NCBI RefSeq assembly: GCF_003050785.1
Contig: NZ_QAOH01000001.1
Span: 186,001 to 250,000 of the forward strand
Length of the DNA: 64,000 nt
From: Celeribacter persicus
GTDB taxonomy: Bacteria; Pseudomonadota; Alphaproteobacteria; Rhodobacterales; Rhodobacteraceae
Direction: 5' to 3'
Part shown: one piece after another, positions 20,275 through 29,731 of the stretch
How the letters are laid out: the number at the start of each line of letters is the position of its first letter
Position numbering within the stretch: the first letter of the stretch is position 1
Made by a program: the position numbers and the translations under genes
Notes under the pieces: model-generated
The model's input: only the letters and a program-made list of their open reading frames with translations
What the model was told of the DNA's origin: nothing
Database searches by the model: none

Positions 20275-21338
20275 CCGCGTTGAAAGACATCCTGACGCGC
20301 CGCATTGCCCAGACTGGGCCAATCTCGCTGGCCGACTATATGGCCGAATGCCTGCTCCATCCCGAGCATGGCTATTACACCACGCGCGATCCCTTGGGTA
20401 CGGCGGGCGATTTCACCACCGCGCCGGAGATCAGCCAGATGTTCGGTGAGCTTCTGGGGTTGTGTCTTGCGCAAAGCTGGCTCGATCAGGGCGCGCCTTC
20501 GCCCTTTGCGCTTGCGGAACTCGGCCCGGGTCGCGGCACGCTGATGGCCGACATCCTGCGCGCGACCAAAGGCGTGCCGGGGATGCATGACGCCATGCGG
20601 CTTCATCTCGTCGAAGCCTCCCCCACCTTGCGCGCGGCACAGAAGGATCGGCTTGAAGGCTATGGGGTGACATGGTGCGATCAGGTCGCGGACCTGCCCG
20701 ACGCCCCGTTCTGGCTGATCGCCAACGAGTTCTTCGACGCCCTGCCGATCCGGCAATTCACCCGCAAGGGCGACAGATGGGCGGAAACGCAGGTCGGACT
20801 TAAGAACGCCGCGCTGACCCTCGGCCTCTCTGCCCCCACGCCCTTTTCCGCCCTCGCGCATCGTCTCTCGGACACCAAGGAAGGCGACATTGTCGAGATT
20901 TGCCCCGCAGCCGCACCCATCGTGGCGGAGATCGCCTCGCGCCTTGCCCAAGGCGGGGCGGCGATCTTCATCGACTATGGCGATTGGCGCAGTCTCGGCG
21001 ACACGTTCCAGGCGCTTGAAGCCCATGAGTCCGTCGATCCCCTCGCCCGCCCCGGTCTGGCCGACCTGACCGCCCATGTGGATTTCGAAGCCCTCGCCCT
21101 CGCCGCCGAAACCGCCGGGATCGCCGCCTCACAGATGATCCCGCAGGGCGCGCTCCTGGCCCGCCTCGGTATCGCCGCCCGCGCCGAGGCGCTTGCGCGA
21201 AATCTGAGCGGCACGGCCCGCGACATGCATATGACCGCATTTGAGCGGTTGACCTCGCCCTCAGAAATGGGAACCCTTTTCAAAGCGCTGGCCCTCGCGC
21301 CCGCCCCCGATTTGCTGCCTCCGGGATTCGACGCATGA
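20271..21338 (+). CDS. SAM-dependent methyltransferase, MidA/NDUFAF7 family
   Basis: 355 residues. Starts TALKDILTRRIAQTGPISLADYM, then ECLLHPEHGYYTTRDPLG and FTTAPEISQMFGELLGLC, the diagnostic opening of COG1565; the SAM-binding motif is ALAELGPGRGTLMADILRA. The eukaryotic relative NDUFAF7 dimethylates an arginine of complex I subunit NDUFS2; a matching bacterial role is plausible but unproven. It is the middle gene of lgt-methyltransferase-pgeF, with ATGA overlaps on both sides. Confidence 0.9.
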   Translation: MTALKDILTRRIAQTGPISLADYMAECLLHPEHGYYTTRDPLGTAGDFTTAPEISQMFGELLGLCLAQSWLDQGAPSPFALAELGPGRGTLMADILRATKGVPGMHDAMRLHLVEASPTLRAAQKDRLEGYGVTWCDQVADLPDAPFWLIANEFFDALPIRQFTRKGDRWAETQVGLKNAALTLGLSAPTPFSALAHRLSDTKEGDIVEICPAAAPIVAEIASRLAQGGAAIFIDYGDWRSLGDTFQALEAHESVDPLARPGLADLTAHVDFEALALAAETAGIAASQMIPQGALLARLGIAARAEALARNLSGTARDMHMTAFERLTSPSEMGTLFKALALAPAPDLLPPGFDA

Positions 21339-22093
21339 CACTGGACATCATCACCTCCGACGCGCTGACTGGCATCCGCCACGGGTTCTTCACCCGCAAA
21401 GGCGGTGCCTCTTCCGGCGTGTTCGAGGGGCTCAATTGCGGCCTCGGCTCGACCGATCAGGCCGATATCGTCAAGATCAACCGCGCAAGGGCGGTGCAAG
21501 CTCTGGGCCTCGGGCCAGAAGCGCTTTGTTCCGCCAATCAGGTGCATTCCGCCGATGTCGCCCGGATCGAGAGACCGCAGGACGGTCCGGCGCCAAAGGT
21601 CGACGCGCTTGTGACCGATCAGCCGGGACTGGCGCTGGTGATTCTGACCGCCGATTGTCAGCCGGTGCTGTTTGCCGACCGCGAGGCCGGGGTGATCGGT
21701 GCGGCCCATGCCGGCTGGAAAGGCGCGATTGCCGGCGTGCTCGAAGAAACGCTCGACGCGATGGAAGCACTTGGCGCCACGCGAAGCAATATTTCTGCGG
21801 TGATAGGCCCGACGATTTCCCAACGCGCCTATGAGGTCGGCCCGGAGTTCTTCGAGGATTTCCTCGCCGAGTCTCCCGAAAATGCCCGTTTTTTCGCGAA
21901 TGGCGAGGGCGACCGCTACCTCTTCGACCTTCCGGCCTACGGGTTGCACCGTCTGCGGCAGGCCGGGATCGGACACGCTGAATGGACCCGGCATTGCACC
22001 TATTCCGACCCGGAACGTTTCTATTCCTACCGCCGTTCGGTTCATCGCAAGGAAGCCGATTACGGACGACTCATCTCACTGATCCGGCTCTGA
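21335..22093 (+). CDS. pgeF: Peptidoglycan editing factor PgeF (YfiH/multicopper polyphenol oxidase family)
   Basis: 252 residues. HGFFTRKGGASSGVFEGLNC opens the protein; the metal ligands lie in NQVHSADV, LTADCQPVLF and GAAHAGWKGAI, the conserved His/Cys/His set of DUF152. PgeF corrects misincorporated serine in muropeptides in E. coli; a purine nucleoside phosphorylase/laccase activity is also reported for the family. The start overlaps the methyltransferase stop, and a terminator follows, so this ends the lgt operon. Confidence 0.92.
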   Translation: MTLDIITSDALTGIRHGFFTRKGGASSGVFEGLNCGLGSTDQADIVKINRARAVQALGLGPEALCSANQVHSADVARIERPQDGPAPKVDALVTDQPGLALVILTADCQPVLFADREAGVIGAAHAGWKGAIAGVLEETLDAMEALGATRSNISAVIGPTISQRAYEVGPEFFEDFLAESPENARFFANGEGDRYLFDLPAYGLHRLRQAGIGHAEWTRHCTYSDPERFYSYRRSVHRKEADYGRLISLIRL

Positions 22094-22130
22094 GCAAGGC
22101 ACCTTTCGTTTGAGGCAGGAATGGGGCTGC

Positions 22131-22155
22131 ATCCCGCCCCATTTTCGCCCGAAAC
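22131..22155 (+). terminator. Terminator of the lgt-pgeF operon
   Basis: Stem ATGGGGC (22131-22137) / GCCCCAT (22146-22152) with an eight-base loop, then TTT. It begins 38 bases after the pgeF stop. Confidence 0.75.
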
Positions 22156-22379
22156 AATGCCATGAAACCTTCTTAATTGTTTCTCAAAAACCAGAATTAA
22201 CATTAATTTTCTGATCGTTAGATAGCCTCACAGACCAGTAAGGCTGCGGTTCACTATTACCTCGGACTTTCTCTCGTTTTCTCCCCTGATCGCCCCATTT
22301 TCGTCGAAGCGATCCGACATATTGTTCGCGAGATCGAAACAGACATCGACGCCGGGCTGGCGTGACGAGAGAGGCAAAT

Positions 22380-22520
22380 ATGAAAAACCGTCGCTGGATG
22401 AAATCCATGATCGCCGAGGCCAAAAAGACCGAGGTCGAAATGCCCTGGACCCGAGGCGTCCGTCGCACCGCCTTCATCGAGAAGAAGGTTGGCAAACCGG
22501 CGTGGCGCGCCTCTGCCTGA
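22380..22520 (+). CDS. Small basic protein (46 residues)
   Basis: Short gene reading MKNRRWMKSMIAEAKKTEVE then MPWTRGVRRTAFIEKK, ending WRASA. The ribosome-binding site GAGAGG lies at good spacing. The protein is strongly basic with a conserved-looking PWTRGVRR-AFI core; I recall similar small proteins in Rhodobacterales, though this is memory rather than a search. It has no membrane segment. It follows the pgeF terminator by 225 bases, so it has its own promoter. Function unknown; nucleic-acid or membrane-surface binding would fit the charge but is speculation. Confidence 0.65.
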   Translation: MKNRRWMKSMIAEAKKTEVEMPWTRGVRRTAFIEKKVGKPAWRASA

Positions 22521-22684
22521 GTCTGACGATGGAGGCGATTCGTCTCCCGAACGTGAAACGGCACGACGCCATAACACCATTGCCTGGAAACAGAGAAACA
22601 AAGCGATGGCAGACCGGGCGACTGGTTCCACCGTTAACTCTAATTGGCTAAAATTTTTGACAATCCTGGCGGAAATCTGAAATC

Positions 22685-22716
22685 GTGTCGGGGCTGTTAT
22701 CGGTGGGGGCCGACAC
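22685..22716 (+). other. Leader hairpin upstream of the Hint-domain gene
   Basis: GTGTCGG (22685-22691) pairs exactly with CCGACAC (22710-22716). It ends 15 bases before the ATG at 22732 of the Hint-domain gene, so it sits in the 5' leader. The spacer is 18 bases and no T-run follows, so it is not a terminator. Confidence 0.45.
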
Positions 22717-22731
22717 AGTAAGAGGTTTTCG

Positions 22732-23604
22732 ATGTCGCAGCCCCTCCCCGGGCCCCTGACCGGATCGCGTTCCAGAGCCGAGCGCCCGCAGTTCTCCCAT
22801 ACTCGTTCCCTTGGCCATCTGCCCGCTTCCGACCCACCCACGACAGGCGTCACGCAACCGGTCAAGACCGCATGGACCGTACGTCGCACCCGCCCGGTGG
22901 AGCGTCCGGTAGAAGCCCTGCGACGCTACAACATTGCCTGGCGCGCGCCGAACGGCGATATTTGCGAAACGCCTCAAACGGCCCCCGCCCTTCCGGTGTT
23001 CGAGGCCGCCTTCAATGCATTTGCGCGCGGCGCATTGATCCCGACCGTCGCGGGGCCGGTGGCAATCGAAGACTTATTGCCCGGTGACGAGGTCGTGACC
23101 GTGGACAATGGCGTGCAACAGGTCGAGTGGATCGGCTCCATGGCGCTCGACACGCGCGGCATACGGTCTCCCGAAGCCCACGCCGAACGACTCTACCGCA
23201 TCACCTCCGACACTTTCGGCCTCGGCCGGCCAACCCCGGACCTGATGTTGGGCTCGGGCGCGCGTTACCTTCTGAAGACCGATGGGCTGAAATCCTGGCT
23301 CGGCACAGCGCAGGCGATGGCCCCAATCACCGGGATGGTGGACGGGGTGTCGGTGATCGAGGTTACACCCATCTCCGCCGTGCGCAGCTATCATCTCGCG
23401 CTCGGGCGTCACAGTCTGATCCGGGTCAACGGCGTCGAACTTGAAAGCTACCATCCCGGCACCGCCGCCTCCGCCCAGTTGCAAGGCGACCTGCGCGCGC
23501 GCTTCATGGCCCTGTTCCCACATCTCGACAGCTTGGGCGATTTCGGCGCACTGGCCTATCCGCGGCTCACACCCGGCGATCTTTCGGAAATGATGTTTCG
23601 GTAA
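22732..23604 (+). CDS. Hint-domain protein
   Basis: 290 residues. After a polar, Pro-rich N-terminal region (about 1-90) comes a Hint fold: FNAFARGALIPTVAGPVAIE DLLPGDEVVTVDNGVQQVEW gives the two opening blocks, followed by GSGARYLLKTDGL and a final ESYHPGT block. The usual catalytic Cys at the Hint N-terminus is not present in its normal position (ARGALIPT where CFTAGTLI is typical), so autoprocessing is doubtful. Such stand-alone Hint_2 proteins are abundant in Rhodobacterales with no assigned role. A bidirectional terminator follows. Confidence 0.82.
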   Translation: MSQPLPGPLTGSRSRAERPQFSHTRSLGHLPASDPPTTGVTQPVKTAWTVRRTRPVERPVEALRRYNIAWRAPNGDICETPQTAPALPVFEAAFNAFARGALIPTVAGPVAIEDLLPGDEVVTVDNGVQQVEWIGSMALDTRGIRSPEAHAERLYRITSDTFGLGRPTPDLMLGSGARYLLKTDGLKSWLGTAQAMAPITGMVDGVSVIEVTPISAVRSYHLALGRHSLIRVNGVELESYHPGTAASAQLQGDLRARFMALFPHLDSLGDFGALAYPRLTPGDLSEMMFR

Positions 23605-23644
23605 ATCGCTCAGTTGCGGGTCATCCTTCGACCGACCTTATACG

Positions 23645-23676
23645 AAAACGGCCCGACCGGAAGGCGGGCCGTTTTT
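23645..23676. terminator. Bidirectional rho-independent terminator
   Basis: Stem AACGGCCCG (23647-23655) / CGGGCCGTT (23665-23673), flanked by AAAA-type and TTTTT runs, between the convergent Hint-domain and lrp-like genes. Confidence 0.85.
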
Positions 23677-23697
23677 CATGCAGTCTGGAACGAGAAG

Positions 23698-24198
23698 TCA
23701 GGCGTTCTGAGCCAACCGCGCTTCGAGTACGTCGAAAGGCACACCCGGTTCGTCTTTCGCACAGCGGATGACGAGGGAGGTTTTGACCGAAGCAACATTC
23801 TCGGTCGAGAGCAGCTCTCCGGTCAAAAAGCTCTGGAAAGTCGAAAGGTCCGGCGCAACGCATTTGAGGATGAAGTCCACCTCTCCGTTGAGCATATGGC
23901 ACTCGCGCACCAGCGGCCATTCGCGGCATTTCGCCTCGAATTTCGACAGATCGCTTTCCGCCTGGCTTTGCAGTCCGACCATGGCAAAGACCTGTACCTC
24001 GAAATTCAGCGCCCGCGTGTCGACCACGGCGTGATAGCCTCTGATGAACCCGCTTTCTTCGAGCGTGCGCACACGGCGCAGACAGGGCGGCGCGGAAATG
24101 CCCACCCGGCGCGCCAGCTCCACGTTGGTCATCCGCCCATCGGCTTGCAGTTCCGCAAGAATTTTCCGGTCGATCTCGTCGAGTTTATGTGAGGGCAT
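23698..24198 (-). CDS. Lrp/AsnC-family transcriptional regulator
   Basis: 166 residues. N-terminal winged helix LDEIDRKILAELQADGRMTN with VELARRVGISAPPCLRRVRTL as the helix-turn-helix, then the RAM ligand-binding/oligomerisation domain (VFAMVGLQSQAESDLSKFEA, HMLNGEVDFILKCV). This is the common Lrp-like group that senses amino acids. The ATG at 24198 has a GGCGGAAG site upstream. It is divergent from trxB with a 247-base gap; whether it regulates trxB is unknown. Confidence 0.92.
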   Translation of the reverse strand: MPSHKLDEIDRKILAELQADGRMTNVELARRVGISAPPCLRRVRTLEESGFIRGYHAVVDTRALNFEVQVFAMVGLQSQAESDLSKFEAKCREWPLVRECHMLNGEVDFILKCVAPDLSTFQSFLTGELLSTENVASVKTSLVIRCAKDEPGVPFDVLEARLAQNA

Positions 24199-24436
24199 CT
24201 GTCTTCCGCCTTGGCCCGAAAGGCCCTTAATTCCATAGATGTGCGCAAACAGGCGTCCACGCGCAACATTCTTTCTCATTATGGCAAGAAAGTTTCAAGA
24301 GGATTTCGCGCCAGAGATGTGCGGGAAAACGGCGTCTGCCCATTTTTTCACCGCGGCTGTGCGTCGCACAGGGTTTGCGTCACCGCAGCGCGGTGTCTAT
24401 ATCGAAGTCAACAGCAAAGACAACACGTAAAAATGA

Positions 24437-25390
<954 letters not shown>

Positions 25391-25464
25391 ACCAATGCGC
25401 AGCCCTTGGGGATATTGATCTTCCAGCGGCAACATTGGGCGGACATTCGTCCCACAAAACATAG

Positions 25465-25492
25465 AAAAATGAGGCTTACAGGCCTCATTTTT
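25465..25492 (+). terminator. Rho-independent terminator of trxB
   Basis: Perfect 11-bp stem AAAAATGAGGC (25465-25475) / GCCTCATTTTT (25482-25492) with a six-base loop. Confidence 0.88.
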
Positions 25493-25616
25493 CGTTTCTT
25501 CACCCGCGTCTATTGATTTGAAGACCCGCATGGGAGTATGGCCCCGTGGAGCTTGCGGCGTCATGTTTGTGCAAGCTCGTTTCGTTCGTACCGACCAGCG
25601 CAAGAAGGCCTCAATC

Positions 25617-27329
25617 ATGCCGCAGAACCTCGCCCCGATCCCCGAGCTTTATGTCTCCTACGACAGCGCCCAAAAGCTCAAAGTCGAAGCCGCCGATCTT
25701 GTGAGCTGGGATCTGTCCCCGCGTCAGATTTGTGACCTCGAACTTCTGATGAACGGCGGGTTCAACCCGCTCAAGGGCTTTCTGTCCGAGGAAGATTACA
25801 ACAGCGTCGTCGAGAATATGCGCCTCGCGAACGGCACACTCTGGCCGATGCCGATCACGCTCGATGTCTCCGAAGATTTCGCCGCCAAGATCGAACTCGG
25901 TCAGGACATTGCTTTGCGCGATCAGGAGGGCGTGATCCTCGGCACCATGACGGTCACCGACCGCTGGGTGCCGAACAAGGCGAAAGAGGCCGAAATGGTC
26001 TTTGGTGCCGACGATCTGGCCCACCCGGCCGTGAACTACCTGCACAACACGGCGGGCAAGGTGTATCTCGGCGGTCCCATCGTGGGCATCCAGCAGCCGG
26101 TGCATTACGATTTCCGCGCCCGTCGCGACACGCCCAACGAACTGCGCGCCTATTTCCGCAAGGTGGGCTGGCGTCGTGTCGTGGCGTTCCAGACCCGCAA
26201 TCCGCTGCACCGCGCGCATCAGGAACTGACCTTCCGCGCCGCGAAAGAAGCTCAGGCCAACCTGCTGATCCATCCGGTTGTCGGCATGACCAAACCCGGC
26301 GACGTGGATCACTTCACCCGCGTGCGTTGCTATGAGGCTGTGCTCGACAAATACCCGCAATCGACCACGACGATGAGCCTGCTGCCGCTCGCCATGCGCA
26401 TGGCAGGTCCGCGCGAGGCCGTGTGGCACGGTCTGATCCGCAAGAATTACGGCTGTACCCACCTGATCGTCGGTCGCGACCACGCCGGGCCGGGCAAGAA
26501 CTCCGCCGGTGAGGATTTCTACGGACCCTACGATGCGCAGGAGCTTTTCGCGAAACACGCGGAAGAGATGGGTATCGAAATGGTCGACTTCAAACACATG
26601 GTCTATGTGCAGGAGCGCGCGCAGTACGAACCCGCCGACGAGATCGCGGACAAGGACAACGTCACCATCCTCAACATCTCCGGCACCGAGCTGCGCCGCC
26701 GTCTTCAGGAAGGTCTGGAAATCCCCGAGTGGTTCTCCTTCCCCGAAGTGGTGAACGAGCTGCGCAAAACCAAACCGCCGCGTTCGAAACAGGGCTTCAC
26801 CGTATTCTTCACCGGTTTCTCCGGCTCCGGCAAATCCACCATCGCCAACGCGCTCATGGTGAAACTGATGGAGATGGGCGGGCGTCCGGTCACGCTTCTG
26901 GATGGCGACATCGTGCGCAAGAACCTGTCCTCCGAACTGGGCTTCTCGAAAGAGCACCGCGATCTCAACATCCGCCGCATCGGTTACGTGGCTTCCGAAA
27001 TCACAAAGAACGGCGGTATCGCGATCTGTGCACCGATCGCGCCCTATGCCTCGACCCGCCGGGCCGTGCGGGAGGATGTCGAGAATTTCGGTGCCTTTGT
27101 CGAGGTCCACGTCGCCACCTCCATCGAGGAATGCGAACGTCGCGACCGCAAGGGGCTCTACAAGCTGGCTCGCGAAGGCAAGATCAAGGAATTCACCGGC
27201 ATCTCCGACCCCTACGAAGTCCCGGAAAACCCGGAACTGCGTGTCGAGACCGAGGGCCATGATGTGGACAACTGTGCCCATCAGGTCATTCTCAAGCTCG
27301 AGTCCATGGGGCTGATCGCCGCTCACTGA
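25617..27329 (+). CDS. sat: Bifunctional sulfate adenylyltransferase / adenylylsulfate kinase
   Basis: 570 residues. The first ~390 are a Sat/PUA-type ATP sulfurylase (FNPLKGFLSEEDY, QTRNPLHRAHQEL, VGRDHAGPG); the rest is APS kinase with P-loop FTGFSGSGKST (about residue 400), DGDIVRKNLSSELGFS and FVEVHVATSIEECERRD. The two steps make PAPS from sulfate and ATP. This Sat-CysC fusion differs from the enterobacterial CysDN/CysC system. The ATG at 25617 begins the domain; an in-frame extension to 25518 is not protein-like. A terminator follows. No cysH or sulfate transporter is adjacent. Confidence 0.95.
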   Translation: MPQNLAPIPELYVSYDSAQKLKVEAADLVSWDLSPRQICDLELLMNGGFNPLKGFLSEEDYNSVVENMRLANGTLWPMPITLDVSEDFAAKIELGQDIALRDQEGVILGTMTVTDRWVPNKAKEAEMVFGADDLAHPAVNYLHNTAGKVYLGGPIVGIQQPVHYDFRARRDTPNELRAYFRKVGWRRVVAFQTRNPLHRAHQELTFRAAKEAQANLLIHPVVGMTKPGDVDHFTRVRCYEAVLDKYPQSTTTMSLLPLAMRMAGPREAVWHGLIRKNYGCTHLIVGRDHAGPGKNSAGEDFYGPYDAQELFAKHAEEMGIEMVDFKHMVYVQERAQYEPADEIADKDNVTILNISGTELRRRLQEGLEIPEWFSFPEVVNELRKTKPPRSKQGFTVFFTGFSGSGKSTIANALMVKLMEMGGRPVTLLDGDIVRKNLSSELGFSKEHRDLNIRRIGYVASEITKNGGIAICAPIAPYASTRRAVREDVENFGAFVEVHVATSIEECERRDRKGLYKLAREGKIKEFTGISDPYEVPENPELRVETEGHDVDNCAHQVILKLESMGLIAAH

Positions 27330-27350
27330 GACCCTTGAGGACAGCAACGA

Positions 27351-27382
27351 AAAAAGCCCCGGCCAATCGGTCGGGGCTTTCT
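27351..27382. terminator. Bidirectional rho-independent terminator
   Basis: Stem AAAGCCCCG (27353-27361) / CGGGGCTTT (27372-27380), extended inward by three more pairs, with an A-run on the left. It separates the convergent sat-cysC and cytochrome b561 genes. Confidence 0.85.
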
Positions 27383-27409
27383 CGTATGGTATTCTTGCTA
27401 TTCCGGCTT

Positions 27410-27892
27410 TCAGTGCGGCGCCATGCGTTTCAGAAGATTGTCCTTGAGAATGAACTGGTGATAGAGCGCTGCCGCGACATGGATAATGATCAGGATAAGC
27501 GTCAGGTTCACCAGCACCTCATGGGCCTCACCGGCCGCCCGGATACCGAGAAACCAAGCCGCTCCCCCGGCGGCAGGTGTCGCGATCATCGCCGCATAGA
27601 GCAAGAAATGCACCCCATGGGCAGCCTTTTCCAGCAGCGGATGCGGTGCAGGCGGCAGCGCGGGTGCCCCCTGGATCAGTCGCACCACAACCCGGATGAT
27701 CATCAGAACCAGCGTCGTCACACCGACGATGACATGCAACTTCGCCGTGGTGTTGTCGTTCACACCGGTCTGGGTAAAGGTCCGGAGCGCCCGTCCCATC
27801 CCGTCCGAGACCACGTAGTTGAAAGCGAAGGTCAGCACCACCGCCCAGTGCAGGAGCTTCTGCAACCCGCTGTAGGATTGGGAAATCTTCAT
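27410..27892 (-). CDS. Cytochrome b561 family protein
   Basis: 160 residues with four transmembrane helices. Haem-ligand candidates are His15 (GLQKLLHWAVVLTFAF), the His in TTAKLHVIVGVTT, and the His residues in KAAHGVHFLLYAAMIATP and ILIIIHVAAALYHQFIL, the YodB/CybB-like pattern. These proteins shuttle electrons between quinone and periplasmic acceptors, for example superoxide; the donor here is unknown. The ATG at 27892 is chosen because the family N-terminus begins there; its ribosome-binding site is weak. Confidence 0.9.
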   Translation of the reverse strand: MKISQSYSGLQKLLHWAVVLTFAFNYVVSDGMGRALRTFTQTGVNDNTTAKLHVIVGVTTLVLMIIRVVVRLIQGAPALPPAPHPLLEKAAHGVHFLLYAAMIATPAAGGAAWFLGIRAAGEAHEVLVNLTLILIIIHVAAALYHQFILKDNLLKRMAPH

Positions 27893-28047
27893 GTTCGCTC
27901 GCTTTCTGGCTTGCCTCACGGACACAATGCGTCGTTTGTGCATGACCGAAAGCTAAACCGGCACCTCCGCCAGAGCAAATGCGTTTCGCGTGGAGAAGAC
28001 CGGTCTATAACCCGGGTTTAGCCAGAGCTGGCGCAAAATCCGGTAGG

Positions 28048-28920
28048 TCAGCCATTCCAGCGGCGAGGTTCCGTCAGATCGCGATTGAAACGGGTCGCGG
28101 GATCGTCACCGCCCCAGATGCCGTAATTGTCCCGGAAATACTCGATACAGAGCGTATCCGCCTCGGCCCGTCCATGGTCCTGACAAACGAAATCCGCCAG
28201 TGCCTCTGCCCCACGATTGTGCGCGAATCGAAAGGTATCGGCGGGACGCCAGATTCCGTGTCCGTTCTTGGTGAAATGCCCCGAAAGCCAAGGATCGTCG
28301 ACCGTCCAGATGATCTCGGGGATGTCATACATATCGGGCGTGAAGAAAGACGGACGCGCCAGCACGCCGCCAAAACCTTCGGCAACGTCAATGTAGCCGG
28401 GTGTGCCCACGAAGGCGAATTTCTTGCGCAATCCGGTCCGCAGACGCCATAGCCGATAGCGCCAGCCCTTGCGTCGGCGTTTCGCGCGGGGCTGGAAGCT
28501 GCGCGGGAAATCGTAACAGGGATTGGCCAGCCGTTCGTTGAGGTTGTACCCCATATTGGAGATCACATCGTTCGGATGCGCCTCGGCAGCGGTACCAAGT
28601 TTGTAGAGCAGTTCCGGCTCGTATTGCTGGTCGTCATCGCAATAGAACAGGAACACATCCTCGCCCGCGTAATCCTTCGCGGCGGGCAGGATTTTCGTGG
28701 CGGGACCGTAATCGGTTTCGCAGATGCGCACACTGACCCAATCGGGCAAATCGGGCAAATCCGTCGCAAGATCAAAGGCAAAGCGGCGGTAGCGACGCGG
28801 CAGATCGAGACGAATTTCGCGGATGTTGACGTGTCTTTGCTCCCGCAAAGACAACAGTGTCGGCATGAGATCGTCGAACCGCGGAGGGATCGCGGTCAGC
28901 GAGACAACGAAATCTTTCAT
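28048..28920 (-). CDS. Putative GT-A fold glycosyltransferase
   Basis: 290 residues. Opens KDFVVSLTAIPPRFDDLMPT, a nucleotide-sugar-binding-like start, with LLSLREQRHVNIREIRLDLP, then a DDD metal-site candidate in FLFYCDDDQQYEPELLYKLG and EIIWTVDDPWLSGHFTKNG further on. No signal peptide or transmembrane segment. The match is to small bacterial glycosyltransferases (GT2/GT32-like); donor and acceptor unknown. A perfect 12-bp hairpin lies just upstream of its ATG. It follows DUF1150 and hsp20 in the same direction. Confidence 0.7.
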   Translation of the reverse strand: MKDFVVSLTAIPPRFDDLMPTLLSLREQRHVNIREIRLDLPRRYRRFAFDLATDLPDLPDWVSVRICETDYGPATKILPAAKDYAGEDVFLFYCDDDQQYEPELLYKLGTAAEAHPNDVISNMGYNLNERLANPCYDFPRSFQPRAKRRRKGWRYRLWRLRTGLRKKFAFVGTPGYIDVAEGFGGVLARPSFFTPDMYDIPEIIWTVDDPWLSGHFTKNGHGIWRPADTFRFAHNRGAEALADFVCQDHGRAEADTLCIEYFRDNYGIWGGDDPATRFNRDLTEPRRWNG

Positions 28921-28931
28921 GGAAGATCTTT

Positions 28932-28961
28932 CCGAGAGACGAAGTGCGTTTCGTCTCTCGG
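28932..28961 (-). other. Perfect 12-bp leader hairpin before the glycosyltransferase gene
   Basis: CCGAGAGACGAA (28932-28943) and its exact complement TTCGTCTCTCGG (28950-28961), six-base loop. On the minus strand it sits between the DUF1150 stop and the glycosyltransferase ATG, ending 11 bases before that ATG. There is no T-run, so it is not a standard terminator; it could modulate translation or protect the upstream mRNA. Confidence 0.6.
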
Positions 28962-29009
28962 TAGGTCAGTACCTTTAAGTTTGCAAGAAGAACCGTTGCA
29001 GACAGCTCC

Positions 29010-29243
29010 TTAGTGGACGTTCACCGGCGCAAAATCGTGCTCGCGCGCCAATACGAAAGCGAGCTGGCGATTGGCAACCAGAGCAAGGCGCGTACCGTCG
29101 GCCCCGTTCACGGAATAGATGTGGTCAAGCCCTCCAGCCTGTGCCTGCACCTCTTTAGGCAGGTCGGCCACGGCAACCGGGCGGACGTAGACGATTTTCT
29201 CTTCGCCCCCCTCAGAGGGCAGATGCGGATAGCGCGTGTTCAT
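29010..29243 (-). CDS. DUF1150 family protein
   Basis: 77 residues. IVYVRPVAVADLPKEVQAQA, then GLDHIYSVNGADGTRLALVA and NRQLAFVLAREHDFAPVNVH, the diagnostic pattern of the alphaproteobacterial DUF1150 family, which is often next to small heat-shock protein genes, as here. Function unknown. It lies three bases after the hsp20 gene, in the same operon. Confidence 0.9.
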   Translation of the reverse strand: MNTRYPHLPSEGGEEKIVYVRPVAVADLPKEVQAQAGGLDHIYSVNGADGTRLALVANRQLAFVLAREHDFAPVNVH

Positions 29244-29246
29244 GGC

Positions 29247-29660
29247 TTACCCCTTCCTGATCTGAATGGTTTGAACGACTGTATCGGGCATGGCGCGGGT
29301 CAGGTCGATGTGCAGAAGCCCGTTTTCCATCGAAGCGCCGGTGACATCGACCCCGTCAGCCAGCACGAAAGAGCGCTGAAACTGTCGTCCGGCGATGCCA
29401 CGGTGCAGGAACACCCGTCCCTCTTCGGGATCGGCCTGACGCCCGCGCACCACAAGCTGACGGTCTTCCAGCGTGATCGCGAGGTCTTCCTCGGCAAAGC
29501 CCGCGACAGCGAGCGTGATCCGGTAGGTGTTCTCTGAGGATTGTTCAATGTTGTAAGGAGGATAGCCCCCGGCATCGGACTTCGCCGTGCGTTCCACAAG
29601 GCGCTCCAACTGGTCAAAGCCCAACAGAAACGGATGGGCACCAAAGCCTACTTTCGTCAT
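29247..29660 (-). CDS. Small heat-shock protein (Hsp20/IbpA family)
   Basis: 137 residues with an alpha-crystallin domain: YPPYNIEQSSENTYRITLAV, AGFAEEDLAITLEDRQLVVR, GIAGRQFQRSFVLADGVDV and ENGLLHIDLTRAMPD, ending in a short tail with IQI, the IxI-like motif. It holds unfolded proteins for refolding by DnaK/ClpB. The ATG at 29660 has GAGAGGA at good spacing, better than the two GTG codons just before it. It has a near-consensus heat-shock promoter upstream and is co-transcribed with DUF1150. Confidence 0.93.
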   Translation of the reverse strand: MTKVGFGAHPFLLGFDQLERLVERTAKSDAGGYPPYNIEQSSENTYRITLAVAGFAEEDLAITLEDRQLVVRGRQADPEEGRVFLHRGIAGRQFQRSFVLADGVDVTGASMENGLLHIDLTRAMPDTVVQTIQIRKG

Positions 29661-29731
29661 CACCACGTCCTCTCTCAGAAGCGACTGTGTTCACCTTCAC
29701 GGGTCCCGGTTGCGGCAACCCCTCCCGAAAA

